NCBI RefSeq assembly: GCF_004798935.1
Contig: NZ_RAHT01000003.1
Location: 186,001-250,000, forward strand
Origin: Ningiella ruwaisensis
GTDB taxonomy: Bacteria; Pseudomonadota; Gammaproteobacteria; Enterobacterales; Alteromonadaceae
Reading direction: 5' to 3'
Length of the DNA: 64,000 nucleotides
The position numbers were made by a program, and so were the translations under genes. Position 1 is the stretch's first letter. Every line of letters begins with the position of its first letter. Below the pieces are notes generated by a model. It was given only the letters and a program-made list of their open reading frames with translations, ran no database searches and was not told the DNA's origin. Positions 18,025-25,660 of this stretch are shown here, piece after piece.

Positions 18025-19893
18025 TTACATTTCAGCAAAACAGTAAGATGGGCGTTGACTGTAATACTCATCGTACCAACAATAATCCGGCCATCTGTTG
18101 TTTTTTTGCCAATAGGCGAGCATTCCGGTGTTATTAAACAGTGCAAGAACTTCTTCACTATTTTGAAATGTCATTAAGTTTTTAGAGTAAGTATTGAATA
18201 GATACGAGTCAGGCATCAGATAACCATGAATAAATTTTAAGTCCCGTATGCTTCCGTTATTAAGATTGCGGTTTATCCTGGCCAGTAATTCATCAAACTT
18301 GCCCACACTCATCCCTAAATTAAAGTCTAATAGCGGCATGCTGGCGACAATGGATTTCGCTTCATCGTAATTCATTGCTATAAGCGCATCATGAACTTGA
18401 AGATGTTGGTCATAGGCGGGGTGCTGCTTTAGTAAATCCTTTCGTATATCAAGATAGCTACCCATATCGCCTTTCATCATAGCGACTTGCATGTTAATGC
18501 TCAGGGCATCGAAGCCTCTGTCTTGGCCAAGCGCTTCGATAATATGAGCCTGAGATTCTAATAGTTCAGTATTCCCCTGATGAGAATAAATAATTGCCAA
18601 ATAGCTGTGCATAAACACCGATAATGGGAAATAATCAATACTCGACTCGACAACTTGCGCAGCTTTTTGAAAGTAGCCGAGGTGCAGGTAGAGTTCCGCC
18701 AGTTCTCTCACGCAAATTACGCATGCCGGTGCGTATTCAACCGCAGATTTAAGCACTTTTTCATAATCATCAAAATTAGGCGCCGAGAGGTTAAACTCAT
18801 ACAAGATAGCATTGACAACGGGATGTTCTGGCGCTATTGCCTTCGCCTGTTTCAACAAAAGCTCGTATTTAATAAGATATTTGCGACGACTTTCAAAATC
18901 TGTTTCATAAAGACTTAAGCTTCTTGCTGCAACCGCTAATTGAACAAATCCCATCACAAAATCCGAACGTTGACTGACTAATTGTTCCAATATTTCAATA
19001 GCCTTATTGAGGTTCTTCTTACCTCGCCTGTCGATAAGATAAAGAGCGTGCTGGTACTGAGCCTGCAAATTCTCTGATAAGATATCAATTTCAGGTGCTT
19101 TTTTCGATGCGGCTGCTTTTGCTAGGATACTGCTAAGGTCGTCTGCAGCCAACATGCGCTCAGCTTCGGTAGAAAATTTTCGACTCCCCTGCCAAATTGG
19201 CAATCCTCCATCGCTTTTGACTTCAATGTCGACGATGTTCTCAAGTTCATTGCCTTGTTCCGGCCGACTAAAGTTAATTTCAAAAGCATTTTCGCCAGTG
19301 TTACCCGTAAACCTTAAGGTGCTAGGCAGCTCCTCTATAGATAATAGGCGCTGAGCAATATTATGTTCAGCAATCTTCGGTTTATTAGAGATAGTTTTCG
19401 TGGAGCCCTTTTCTGCTGGCGCTTGCTTATCCTGAGCATCGGCTGCGCTTTCAACGTAGGCCCAAGCGCCAAAAAGGGCAAGTGCAAGCAAACAAAACAT
19501 CGTCATAAAAGTATACTGTTTCATTTTCGGACTACTGGCAGTCTGGTTGGCGCTTTTTTTATTCGATTCACTCAGAAGCATTGTGCCAACCAATAACTGA
19601 TAACCCTTACCGTGAACGGTTTTAATGAATTGTTGATCCTTTGGCTTATCATTAAATACTTTGCGCAGCTCAGATATGCATCGGGTAAGACTCTCTTCGA
19701 CAGTAAAGCTGCCGCTCCAAACGCGTTGCATAAACTCTTCTCGACTCACTACCTGTCCCTCACGCTCGATTAATACGAGCAAAACGGACATAGTTTTAGG
19801 TTCAAGATGCTTTACCACACCCGTTTCGGTATGGGTTACTGAGCGGTCGTCGGGATTAATGTGCCAGTTGGCTATCTGTATCGTCACCGTCAT
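18025..19893 (-). CDS. CadC-like membrane-bound winged-helix regulator with TPR-like C-terminus
   Basis: A 622-residue protein. Residues about 5-103 form an OmpR/CadC-type winged helix (LEPKTMSVLLVLIEREGQVVSREEF, EESLTRCISELRKVF, IKTVHGKGYQLL). A single transmembrane segment (about 130-150, MTMFCLLALALFGAWAYV) follows, and the remaining 450 residues are a predicted periplasmic helical region with TPR-like repeats (AIEILEQLVSQRSDFVMGFVQLAV; LYLHLGYFQKAAQVVESSI). One-component sensors of this kind bind DNA directly while sensing in the periplasm. It is divergent from the small gene at 20017, a plausible target. Ligand unknown. Confidence 0.85.
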   Translation of the reverse strand: MTVTIQIANWHINPDDRSVTHTETGVVKHLEPKTMSVLLVLIEREGQVVSREEFMQRVWSGSFTVEESLTRCISELRKVFNDKPKDQQFIKTVHGKGYQLLVGTMLLSESNKKSANQTASSPKMKQYTFMTMFCLLALALFGAWAYVESAADAQDKQAPAEKGSTKTISNKPKIAEHNIAQRLLSIEELPSTLRFTGNTGENAFEINFSRPEQGNELENIVDIEVKSDGGLPIWQGSRKFSTEAERMLAADDLSSILAKAAASKKAPEIDILSENLQAQYQHALYLIDRRGKKNLNKAIEILEQLVSQRSDFVMGFVQLAVAARSLSLYETDFESRRKYLIKYELLLKQAKAIAPEHPVVNAILYEFNLSAPNFDDYEKVLKSAVEYAPACVICVRELAELYLHLGYFQKAAQVVESSIDYFPLSVFMHSYLAIIYSHQGNTELLESQAHIIEALGQDRGFDALSINMQVAMMKGDMGSYLDIRKDLLKQHPAYDQHLQVHDALIAMNYDEAKSIVASMPLLDFNLGMSVGKFDELLARINRNLNNGSIRDLKFIHGYLMPDSYLFNTYSKNLMTFQNSEEVLALFNNTGMLAYWQKNNRWPDYCWYDEYYSQRPSYCFAEM

Positions 19894-20016
19894 TTAAGCA
19901 ATGCTATAATTTGGGAGTTGTTCTTTTGAATCATCTACAATTAGGTTCAGAAGTTCAAGTAAATGAGCAGGAAACTCTGAATACAACGCAAATTTTAGAT
20001 GAATGAGAAATAGAGT

Positions 20017-20394
20017 ATGAAAAAAACGCTTCTAATAGCAGGTTTGCTCGCCATTTTTATTGCGGCATTTATTTGGTCATTACCAGCGGCCATTGATAAC
20101 GACTTGAGTCAGATTGGCAATGGAAAGAAGTCAGTGGTGTTTATTTACGATCTCAATCGGGTAGTCAGTAACGAGCAGACCATAGAGATTAATAAAGCAC
20201 GAGAAGCGCTTGATGATACAGTTAACTTTTTAGTCACCCGAACAGGATATCCGGCAACGGAAGACTTGATGCAAAAGTATCAAGCCGAAAGCGTCGAACT
20301 TTTGTTTTTTGATGAAAACGGAGCGCTGTTCTTACGCAAATTTGCTCCTGTCGACGCTGCAGAATTGGGTATGATATTGGCAAATATGGACTGA
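20017..20394 (+). CDS. Small membrane-anchored thioredoxin-like protein lacking cysteines
   Basis: A 125-residue protein with an N-terminal anchor or uncleaved signal (TLLIAGLLAIFIAAFIWSLPAA). The soluble part alternates strands and helices in a thioredoxin-like order (KSVVFIYDLNR, TVNFLVTRTGYPATEDLMQKYQ, VELLFFDENGALFLRKFAPVD), and the GYPATEDLMQKYQ segment recalls the cis-Pro region. There is no cysteine in the whole protein, so it cannot be a redox enzyme. Fold is inferred by eye; function unknown. It is divergent from the CadC-like regulator. Confidence 0.6.
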   Translation: MKKTLLIAGLLAIFIAAFIWSLPAAIDNDLSQIGNGKKSVVFIYDLNRVVSNEQTIEINKAREALDDTVNFLVTRTGYPATEDLMQKYQAESVELLFFDENGALFLRKFAPVDAAELGMILANMD

Positions 20395-20550
20395 CTGCGC
20401 GGGTATGTTTGAGAAGTTTGAACTTTATGCTAACCTCGCAAACGCTCGCTTAAGCTATTTTGCGGATGCACGTGGTTTGTGTTGTAGCATCTAATATTAT
20501 TTTAGCCAGAGCAAAATTGAAATGGCTCACATCATCATACGGAGATGATT

Positions 20551-20982
20551 ATGAATATATACCTTGTGCAGTTTATAAACAGCTTAGTCCTTAGCTCAAT
20601 TGTTTTGCTGTTTACTACTTTTCCTTCGCCCTCTAAAGCTAACATATCTCAATCAGAGCAATTCAAAGTGGCCGCAGACAGTTTGTGCACCAAAATGAAA
20701 ACATGCATGCTCAATGACATCGCGCAAAACAAAGAAGAGTATCCACCGCAGATGGCGCAAATGATTGAACAGATGACACAAAATATGTGTGCATCATTTT
20801 ATGAGTTTAGTGAGCTGCTAGAAGTAAATATGATTGACGAATACGGCAGCGCGATAAAATGCATACAGTCAGTCGAAAAACAATCTTGCGAGGCAATCAA
20901 TGAAGGGCTAGAAACAGCTGAATGCAAAGCATTTGAAAAACAGCTATCGCAATATTCTAACGAAGACAAAGCGCTTCAGTAA
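20551..20982 (+). CDS. Cysteine-rich secreted hypothetical protein
   Basis: About 143 residues beginning with a hydrophobic export signal (YLVQFINSLVLSSIVLLFTTF) that ends near PSKA-N. The mature part is helical, Gln/Met/Glu-rich, and has six cysteines in a spaced pattern (LCTKMKTC, MCASF, KCIQ, SCEA, ECKA), suggesting three disulfides in the periplasm. I start it at the ATG at 20551, six bases after GGAG, rather than the ATG at 20545. The metallopeptidase homologue begins 9 bases after its stop, so the two are probably cotranscribed. I do not recognise the family. Confidence 0.65.
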   Translation: MNIYLVQFINSLVLSSIVLLFTTFPSPSKANISQSEQFKVAADSLCTKMKTCMLNDIAQNKEEYPPQMAQMIEQMTQNMCASFYEFSELLEVNMIDEYGSAIKCIQSVEKQSCEAINEGLETAECKAFEKQLSQYSNEDKALQ

Positions 20983-20991
20983 GATTTGAGA

Positions 20992-22170
20992 ATGCTCGAT
21001 ATTGATGCTTCGCAAAACCAATGTGATCAGGCTTTAGTGAAAATATCCCAATCCGTAAAAGATGTAGATGCTGCCTTGCACGCTGCAGTGAATGGAATCG
21101 AAATACTTGATGCCATCGCGCCAATCAATTACAAGCAGGAAAAAACCGCTTTTTTTGCGAGTAATTTTACGCATGATCCAAAGTTTGCTTACAAGCAACA
21201 GACCTTTGATGCGTTTGGGCTAAAACGGAATCTGTTTAATCTCCCTGTTGAGTCGATGGGCGATAGCGATTTGGTGCATCTCTATAAGGGAGTAATTGAT
21301 AGCTTTATTGATAAAATTGACCAAGTGGCTTCAATTGGCACTCCAGAGTTTTTGTATAACTCATTTCGATACTTTGGTGAGCCGTCCGAAAAAGACATAA
21401 AGAATGCCGCATTTGTTTTGCACCTCCCTTACGATAAACCAACTCAGGAGGATTTGCTGGATGCAAATAGTATCGAGAAATATTTACGTAATTTTGCGCT
21501 TGAAATGGGCTATGAGCATAGCGTAAAGCTCGATGAAAATATGATTGCGAATGCATTGGTCTCTGGCACTACCGTAAAAATCAATACGCAGGCAAAGGTC
21601 AATAAAATTGATATGAAAGCACTTGCCCATCATGAGTTGGGTGTGCATCTGGTCAGCACGCTTAACGGCAGAAAGCAAGGGCTCAAAGTATTGTCACTTG
21701 GTTGTCCTGCAAATACCAAGACGCAAGAAGGACTTGCCATATTAAGCGAGTTTATGGCGGGCTGTTTAACTGTAGGACGACTGCGCAATCTTGCACTACG
21801 GGTGATGGCTGTGAGTTCCATGATCAAAGAGAGAAGTTTTAAGAATACCTTTTTGATGTTAAAAGAAGAATATTCGGCCTCAGAAGAACAAGCGTTTACG
21901 ATTACTGCTCGCGTTTATCGAGGTGGAGGATTTACCAAAGATTATGTTTATTTGCGAGGCTTTCATGAAATGCTCAATGCCTTTGAACACGAGCCGACAG
22001 AACGTTTTAACCGACTTTTGTGTGGTAAAGTGGCTGTTGAATATCTCCCAGTAGTAAATCGACTCGTCGATAAAGGGTATCTGCTAAGTCTTGGCTACAT
22101 CACGCCATCGTTTGTTGCCCCAAACGAAGCAGACAGTATTCAAACATTCATCGCGCATGCTATCAAATAA
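20992..22170 (+). CDS. DUF1704 / QEGLA-motif metallopeptidase homologue (MATCAP-like)
   Basis: About 392 residues. The core is HHELGVHLVSTLNG around residues 210-225 followed by TQEGLAILSEF, the HExxxH...QEGLA signature of the DUF1704/TIGR02421 family. The group is annotated in bacteria as 'flavohemoglobin expression-modulating QEGLA motif' and is related to the eukaryotic tyrosine carboxypeptidase MATCAP, in which the two His and the Glu of QEGLA bind zinc. No signal peptide is visible, so it should be cytoplasmic. ATG at 20992 is chosen; TTG at 20986 is an alternative. It follows the cysteine-rich secreted protein. No flavohemoglobin gene is nearby. Confidence 0.8.
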   Translation: MLDIDASQNQCDQALVKISQSVKDVDAALHAAVNGIEILDAIAPINYKQEKTAFFASNFTHDPKFAYKQQTFDAFGLKRNLFNLPVESMGDSDLVHLYKGVIDSFIDKIDQVASIGTPEFLYNSFRYFGEPSEKDIKNAAFVLHLPYDKPTQEDLLDANSIEKYLRNFALEMGYEHSVKLDENMIANALVSGTTVKINTQAKVNKIDMKALAHHELGVHLVSTLNGRKQGLKVLSLGCPANTKTQEGLAILSEFMAGCLTVGRLRNLALRVMAVSSMIKERSFKNTFLMLKEEYSASEEQAFTITARVYRGGGFTKDYVYLRGFHEMLNAFEHEPTERFNRLLCGKVAVEYLPVVNRLVDKGYLLSLGYITPSFVAPNEADSIQTFIAHAIK

Positions 22171-22193
22171 AGGCGCTTCAGTTAGTTTTAGGG

Positions 22194-22229
22194 GCCTTTG
22201 CTCGCACAACAAATTTATCGAGCAAAGGC
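22194..22229. terminator. Hairpin between convergent genes
   Basis: A perfect 11-bp inverted repeat GCCTTTGCTCG (22194-22204) / CGAGCAAAGGC (22219-22229) with a 14-base loop lies between the convergent QEGLA and redoxin genes. Neither side has a proper T tract, so it may be a weak bidirectional terminator or an mRNA 3'-end stabiliser. Confidence 0.5.
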
Positions 22230-22250
22230 TTAGAAACAGCTTACCAGACC

Positions 22251-22856
22251 TTAACTTTTATATTTAATTGAACATCCATAAGGCGGCGTTAGCGTATTTT
22301 TAACTGCTTCTCCGGCCAGCAATGCAGTCATTGCTTCGTCGACGTAATTGGTCGCTTTAGCAATATCCGACTGTTTAGTTGATTTAATGCTGTCTATACC
22401 GCCTGCATATTGCAGCATGCCTTGTGGATCAATAATGTACATATGAGGTGTGGTTTGCGCATCGTACTGCTTGCCAACGCTTCCCTCAGGATCAAATAAG
22501 ACATGACTGGGCACAGCGTTACGCGATTCGCTCAAGGAATCGGCGGTCTGTGCATCCACATAGCCCTGTTTACCGGGCGCAGAAGAGATAATCGACAACC
22601 AAACTACGTCTTGTTCAGTATATTTGCGTTGCAGTGATTGCATGTTGTCACTGTCGTAATGCTTGACAACATATGGGCACTGATGATTTGTCCACTCCAA
22701 AACTACATATTGGCCTTTAAAGTCCTCCAGTGCGACATTTTCTCCTTTGGTATTTTGTAGAGTAAACGTAGGCGCAGGCTCTCCAATTGTAATGGAGGCA
22801 AGTGCACTCATACTGGCTAACAACAATACAAGGCTAGTCATAAAACCTTTAATCAT
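22251..22856 (-). CDS. Periplasmic redoxin (AhpC/TSA-thioredoxin fold) with CPY motif
   Basis: A 201-residue protein with a signal peptide (SLVLLLASMSALA). The redoxin fold is clear: GEPAPTFTLQNTKGENVALEDFKGQYVVLEWTN, then a single conserved cysteine in HQCPYVVKHY, and the cis-Pro loop TPHMYIIDPQG. A lone CPY rather than CxxC suggests a peroxiredoxin-like or sulfenate chemistry, or partner-dependent reduction. Its start overlaps the end of the ScsB/DsbD-like gene by 8 bases, so the two are coupled and it is the likely client of that reductase. The exact substrate is unknown. Confidence 0.82.
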   Translation of the reverse strand: MIKGFMTSLVLLLASMSALASITIGEPAPTFTLQNTKGENVALEDFKGQYVVLEWTNHQCPYVVKHYDSDNMQSLQRKYTEQDVVWLSIISSAPGKQGYVDAQTADSLSESRNAVPSHVLFDPEGSVGKQYDAQTTPHMYIIDPQGMLQYAGGIDSIKSTKQSDIAKATNYVDEAMTALLAGEAVKNTLTPPYGCSIKYKS

Positions 22857-25041
22857 TTTTAAGTTCCTCTTTAGCGTTAATAATGGCCTTACTTACCAAA
22901 TCTGGTGTTAAGATTTGCGGTAAGACATTTACGTTTTGCGTACCGGAATAGACCACATATAGTGGTACACCCGCTCGTTTGTATTGCTTTAAATACCTTA
23001 AAATTTCCTGGTTTTTATTTGTCCAGTCACCAATCACATAATGCACATCTTCTTCTTTTAAAAGAGACTGTACCTGCTCGCTTGACAGGGCAACTTGCTC
23101 ATTCACTTTACAGGTAATGCACCAATCGGCTGTCATATTGACAAATACCACCTGTTGCGAGGCTTTAAGTGCATTTAATTTTTCTTCGCTATAATCGACA
23201 TGGTTTTTCGCGACGCTTTGACTATCTGAAGTGCTCGCATATTCATTTGTATTAACCATAAGCGATGAGGCACTTATTGGTAATATAATGCTTAAAAGTG
23301 CAAGTATATTAAAAGTAAAGCGAGCACCTTGGCCCTTTGCATGACCACTTAACCATATAAATAAGCTAAAGATCAGTAGACTGATAAGCAGTAAAAACTG
23401 GGCTGGAGCACCTTTTTGCCCAACATATACCCATGCTAACCACGCGACGCTTGCGAACATAGGAAAAGCCAGAACATGCTTAAAAGTTGTCATCCAGGCG
23501 CCGGGTTTAGGCAACAATGCACTCATGCGAGAAGATATAAATAAAAGCGTGATTGGAAGCGCAAACCCTATTGCCAATGCGTTAAATAAGATAAAGGTCA
23601 CGTATGGCTCGCTGATTAGCGCGATACCCAGCGCTGCTGCCATAAATGGCGCGGTGCAAGGAGATGCAACAATTACTGCAAGTACGCCTGTGGCAAAGTG
23701 GGCACTCGCCCGTTCACCACTAACAAGGCTGTTGCCAATATTGGACATGCGGTTGCCGACTTGAATAACATCCAGTAGCACGAGCCCTATGAAAGTAAAT
23801 AGAAAGGCAAGCAAGGTGACAACGAGGGGAGATTGCATATGAAATCCCCAGCCAATTTGTTCGCCGGTGGATTGTAGAATAATGATAATGAGTGCAAATG
23901 CATTGAAACAGGCAAGCACGCCAAAAAAGTAAGCGCTTTTATGAAAAAAACTTGGCGCAGTGCGGGTCAAGGATATCGCTTTTATCGATAACACCGGCAA
24001 AACGCAGGGCATAAGGTTTAAAATTAATCCGCCAGCAAAGGCCATTAGTGCATATATAAGTAAAGATGGGGCATCGATAGACGGCTTATCGAGATTTCTA
24101 TCGGCAGAGTACGCAGCACTCATGTCATTTGATACAAGCGTAGAATTTATGCTCGCATCAAAGTAGATGCCTTTTTGCCCGTCCGATAATAGCCAGGCCA
24201 GGTTTTCTGCTTCCCCATTAAAGTAAGGCGACTTGGGTATAATAAATTGCCAGGCATCATCACTTTCAATCAAGCGCTGTTCCGCGGCATGCTTGATCAC
24301 ATCGCTTCTGAAAGGAAAAAGTGTGAGTTTGCTTAAATTTAATTCACCTAAACTCTGACTTTTTTCAACTTCTAAAACAATGTGCGTATCGTTAATTTCA
24401 AATTTTGCATTTACATCAGCTGGTTCAGGATTTGTGTATGAGTCAGGTAGCAAGCTTTTTGTATCTTCAAATAAAGCGGCATAAGCGCTCGGACGACTTT
24501 CAGACGCAATTGGCAAAGTGATAGAAAGTTGTGCGTCGCCTGGAATGCAGTCTTCTTTACAGACCAGCCAGCTCAGATCGCCGTTGATCGTTACAAGATT
24601 ATCTTCAGCACTTTCTGTCAAAGTGCCGTCTGGCACAATATCTTGTGGAACGAAGACTTCTATCATCAAAAGATTGTCGGCTTCATATCCGTAGTTTACG
24701 AGGTGAGCGACAGGGATTGCCTTTGGAATTGGCCATTGGATATCGCCAAAGCTAATCTTGGCCGTACTACTTAGTTCAATAGATGGCGCTTCTCCGGAGT
24801 CTCCTGGATTGCGCCAATAGGTATGCCACTGTGGGTCGGGCTGTAAATATACGCCAATTAGCTGGGGACGTCCGGGAACAAGTGCGTTTTGTTCGCTCAT
24901 AAGCGCAACTTGAATATGCGGTCCTTCACCCGTGTCGGAAATGCGAAAGCCGTTACTTTGCGCAACACTAAAAAAAGACATCGCCAATAAAAAAAGCGAT
25001 ATGACCAACAATTTCGTATACAGATAAAATTTCATGTTCAT
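22849..25041 (-). CDS. ScsB/DsbD-like thiol:disulfide interchange protein
   Basis: A 730-residue inner-membrane electron carrier moving reducing power from cytoplasmic thioredoxin to the periplasm. It has a signal peptide, an N-terminal periplasmic domain with a cysteine pair (CKEDC near residue 170), a core of about eight membrane segments with the redox cysteines in NLMPCVLPVLS and ASPCTAPFM, and a C-terminal thioredoxin domain with ADWCITCK. The long N-terminal region resembles ScsB rather than classical DsbD. The redoxin gene overlaps its 3' end, and a divergent DUF4174 gene starts 24 bases upstream. Confidence 0.88.
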   Translation of the reverse strand: MNMKFYLYTKLLVISLFLLAMSFFSVAQSNGFRISDTGEGPHIQVALMSEQNALVPGRPQLIGVYLQPDPQWHTYWRNPGDSGEAPSIELSSTAKISFGDIQWPIPKAIPVAHLVNYGYEADNLLMIEVFVPQDIVPDGTLTESAEDNLVTINGDLSWLVCKEDCIPGDAQLSITLPIASESRPSAYAALFEDTKSLLPDSYTNPEPADVNAKFEINDTHIVLEVEKSQSLGELNLSKLTLFPFRSDVIKHAAEQRLIESDDAWQFIIPKSPYFNGEAENLAWLLSDGQKGIYFDASINSTLVSNDMSAAYSADRNLDKPSIDAPSLLIYALMAFAGGLILNLMPCVLPVLSIKAISLTRTAPSFFHKSAYFFGVLACFNAFALIIIILQSTGEQIGWGFHMQSPLVVTLLAFLFTFIGLVLLDVIQVGNRMSNIGNSLVSGERASAHFATGVLAVIVASPCTAPFMAAALGIALISEPYVTFILFNALAIGFALPITLLFISSRMSALLPKPGAWMTTFKHVLAFPMFASVAWLAWVYVGQKGAPAQFLLLISLLIFSLFIWLSGHAKGQGARFTFNILALLSIILPISASSLMVNTNEYASTSDSQSVAKNHVDYSEEKLNALKASQQVVFVNMTADWCITCKVNEQVALSSEQVQSLLKEEDVHYVIGDWTNKNQEILRYLKQYKRAGVPLYVVYSGTQNVNVLPQILTPDLVSKAIINAKEELKND

Positions 25042-25064
25042 AAATAACTATTTAAGGCAAAACT

Positions 25065-25640
25065 ATGAGACTTACGAAAAACGGTGCATGGAGGCTCAAT
25101 CAAATTTTCTGTGCGAAGCGTTTTTCACTATTGGTAAGTATTGCGTTAATTATCTTCAGTTTGCTTATAACGCTTTCTAAGGTGTCACTTGCCAACGTCA
25201 CTGAGCAAGAAGAAATAATAAGCTTAAACGATTTGCGGTATAAGGCCAGAGTTTTAATAATCGATGTTGATTCACAGAGCGAGCTAGGTGGATTAAAGAG
25301 CAGGATAAAAGACATCCAACAAGACTTAAGCGAAAGGCGATTGCTGCTGGCCCTTGTGCATGATACCCCTATGCATGATACCCCTGTCCATGATACTCCT
25401 GTCCATAATAACGACGCGCTTATACTGTTTGAGCCGTTTACAGAACAGACACACGCCTCAACAAAGCAACACGAAATCAGGCTGTCGATGCTTGAACTTA
25501 AGCAAGGCCTAAATGATCACAAGCTTGCCTTGATTGGCCTGGATGGCGGCACCAAGCATTACTACGATGATATCGACTTTGAGCAGGTTTTTTCAGACAT
25601 CGATAAAATGCCAATGCGGCGCTCAGAAATTTTCAGATAG
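25065..25640 (+). CDS. DUF4174 domain protein with HDTPV repeats
   Basis: A 191-residue protein with a basic N-terminus and signal-anchor (SLLVSIALIIFSLLITLSKVSLA). The remainder matches the DUF4174 pattern: LRYKARVLIID, a helix, SERRLLLALV, and the typical C-terminus LIGLDGGTKHYYDD...DKMPMRRSEI. DUF4174 is a thioredoxin-like fold without catalytic cysteines. Unusually, three near-identical HDTP(M/V) pentapeptides are inserted just after the second strand, in a surface loop. It is divergent from the ScsB-like gene and convergent with plsB. Confidence 0.78.
   Translation: MRLTKNGAWRLNQIFCAKRFSLLVSIALIIFSLLITLSKVSLANVTEQEEIISLNDLRYKARVLIIDVDSQSELGGLKSRIKDIQQDLSERRLLLALVHDTPMHDTPVHDTPVHNNDALILFEPFTEQTHASTKQHEIRLSMLELKQGLNDHKLALIGLDGGTKHYYDDIDFEQVFSDIDKMPMRRSEIFR
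25359..25403 (+). repeat. 15-bp tandem repeat inside the DUF4174 gene
   Basis: Three consecutive 15-base units of the form CATGATACCCCTGTC with two or three substitutions each. They are in frame and encode HDTPM-HDTPV-HDTPV. Period 15 keeps the frame, so copy-number change would alter only loop length. Confidence 0.9.
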
Positions 25641-25660
25641 TCTATTGTGTCAAACATGAC

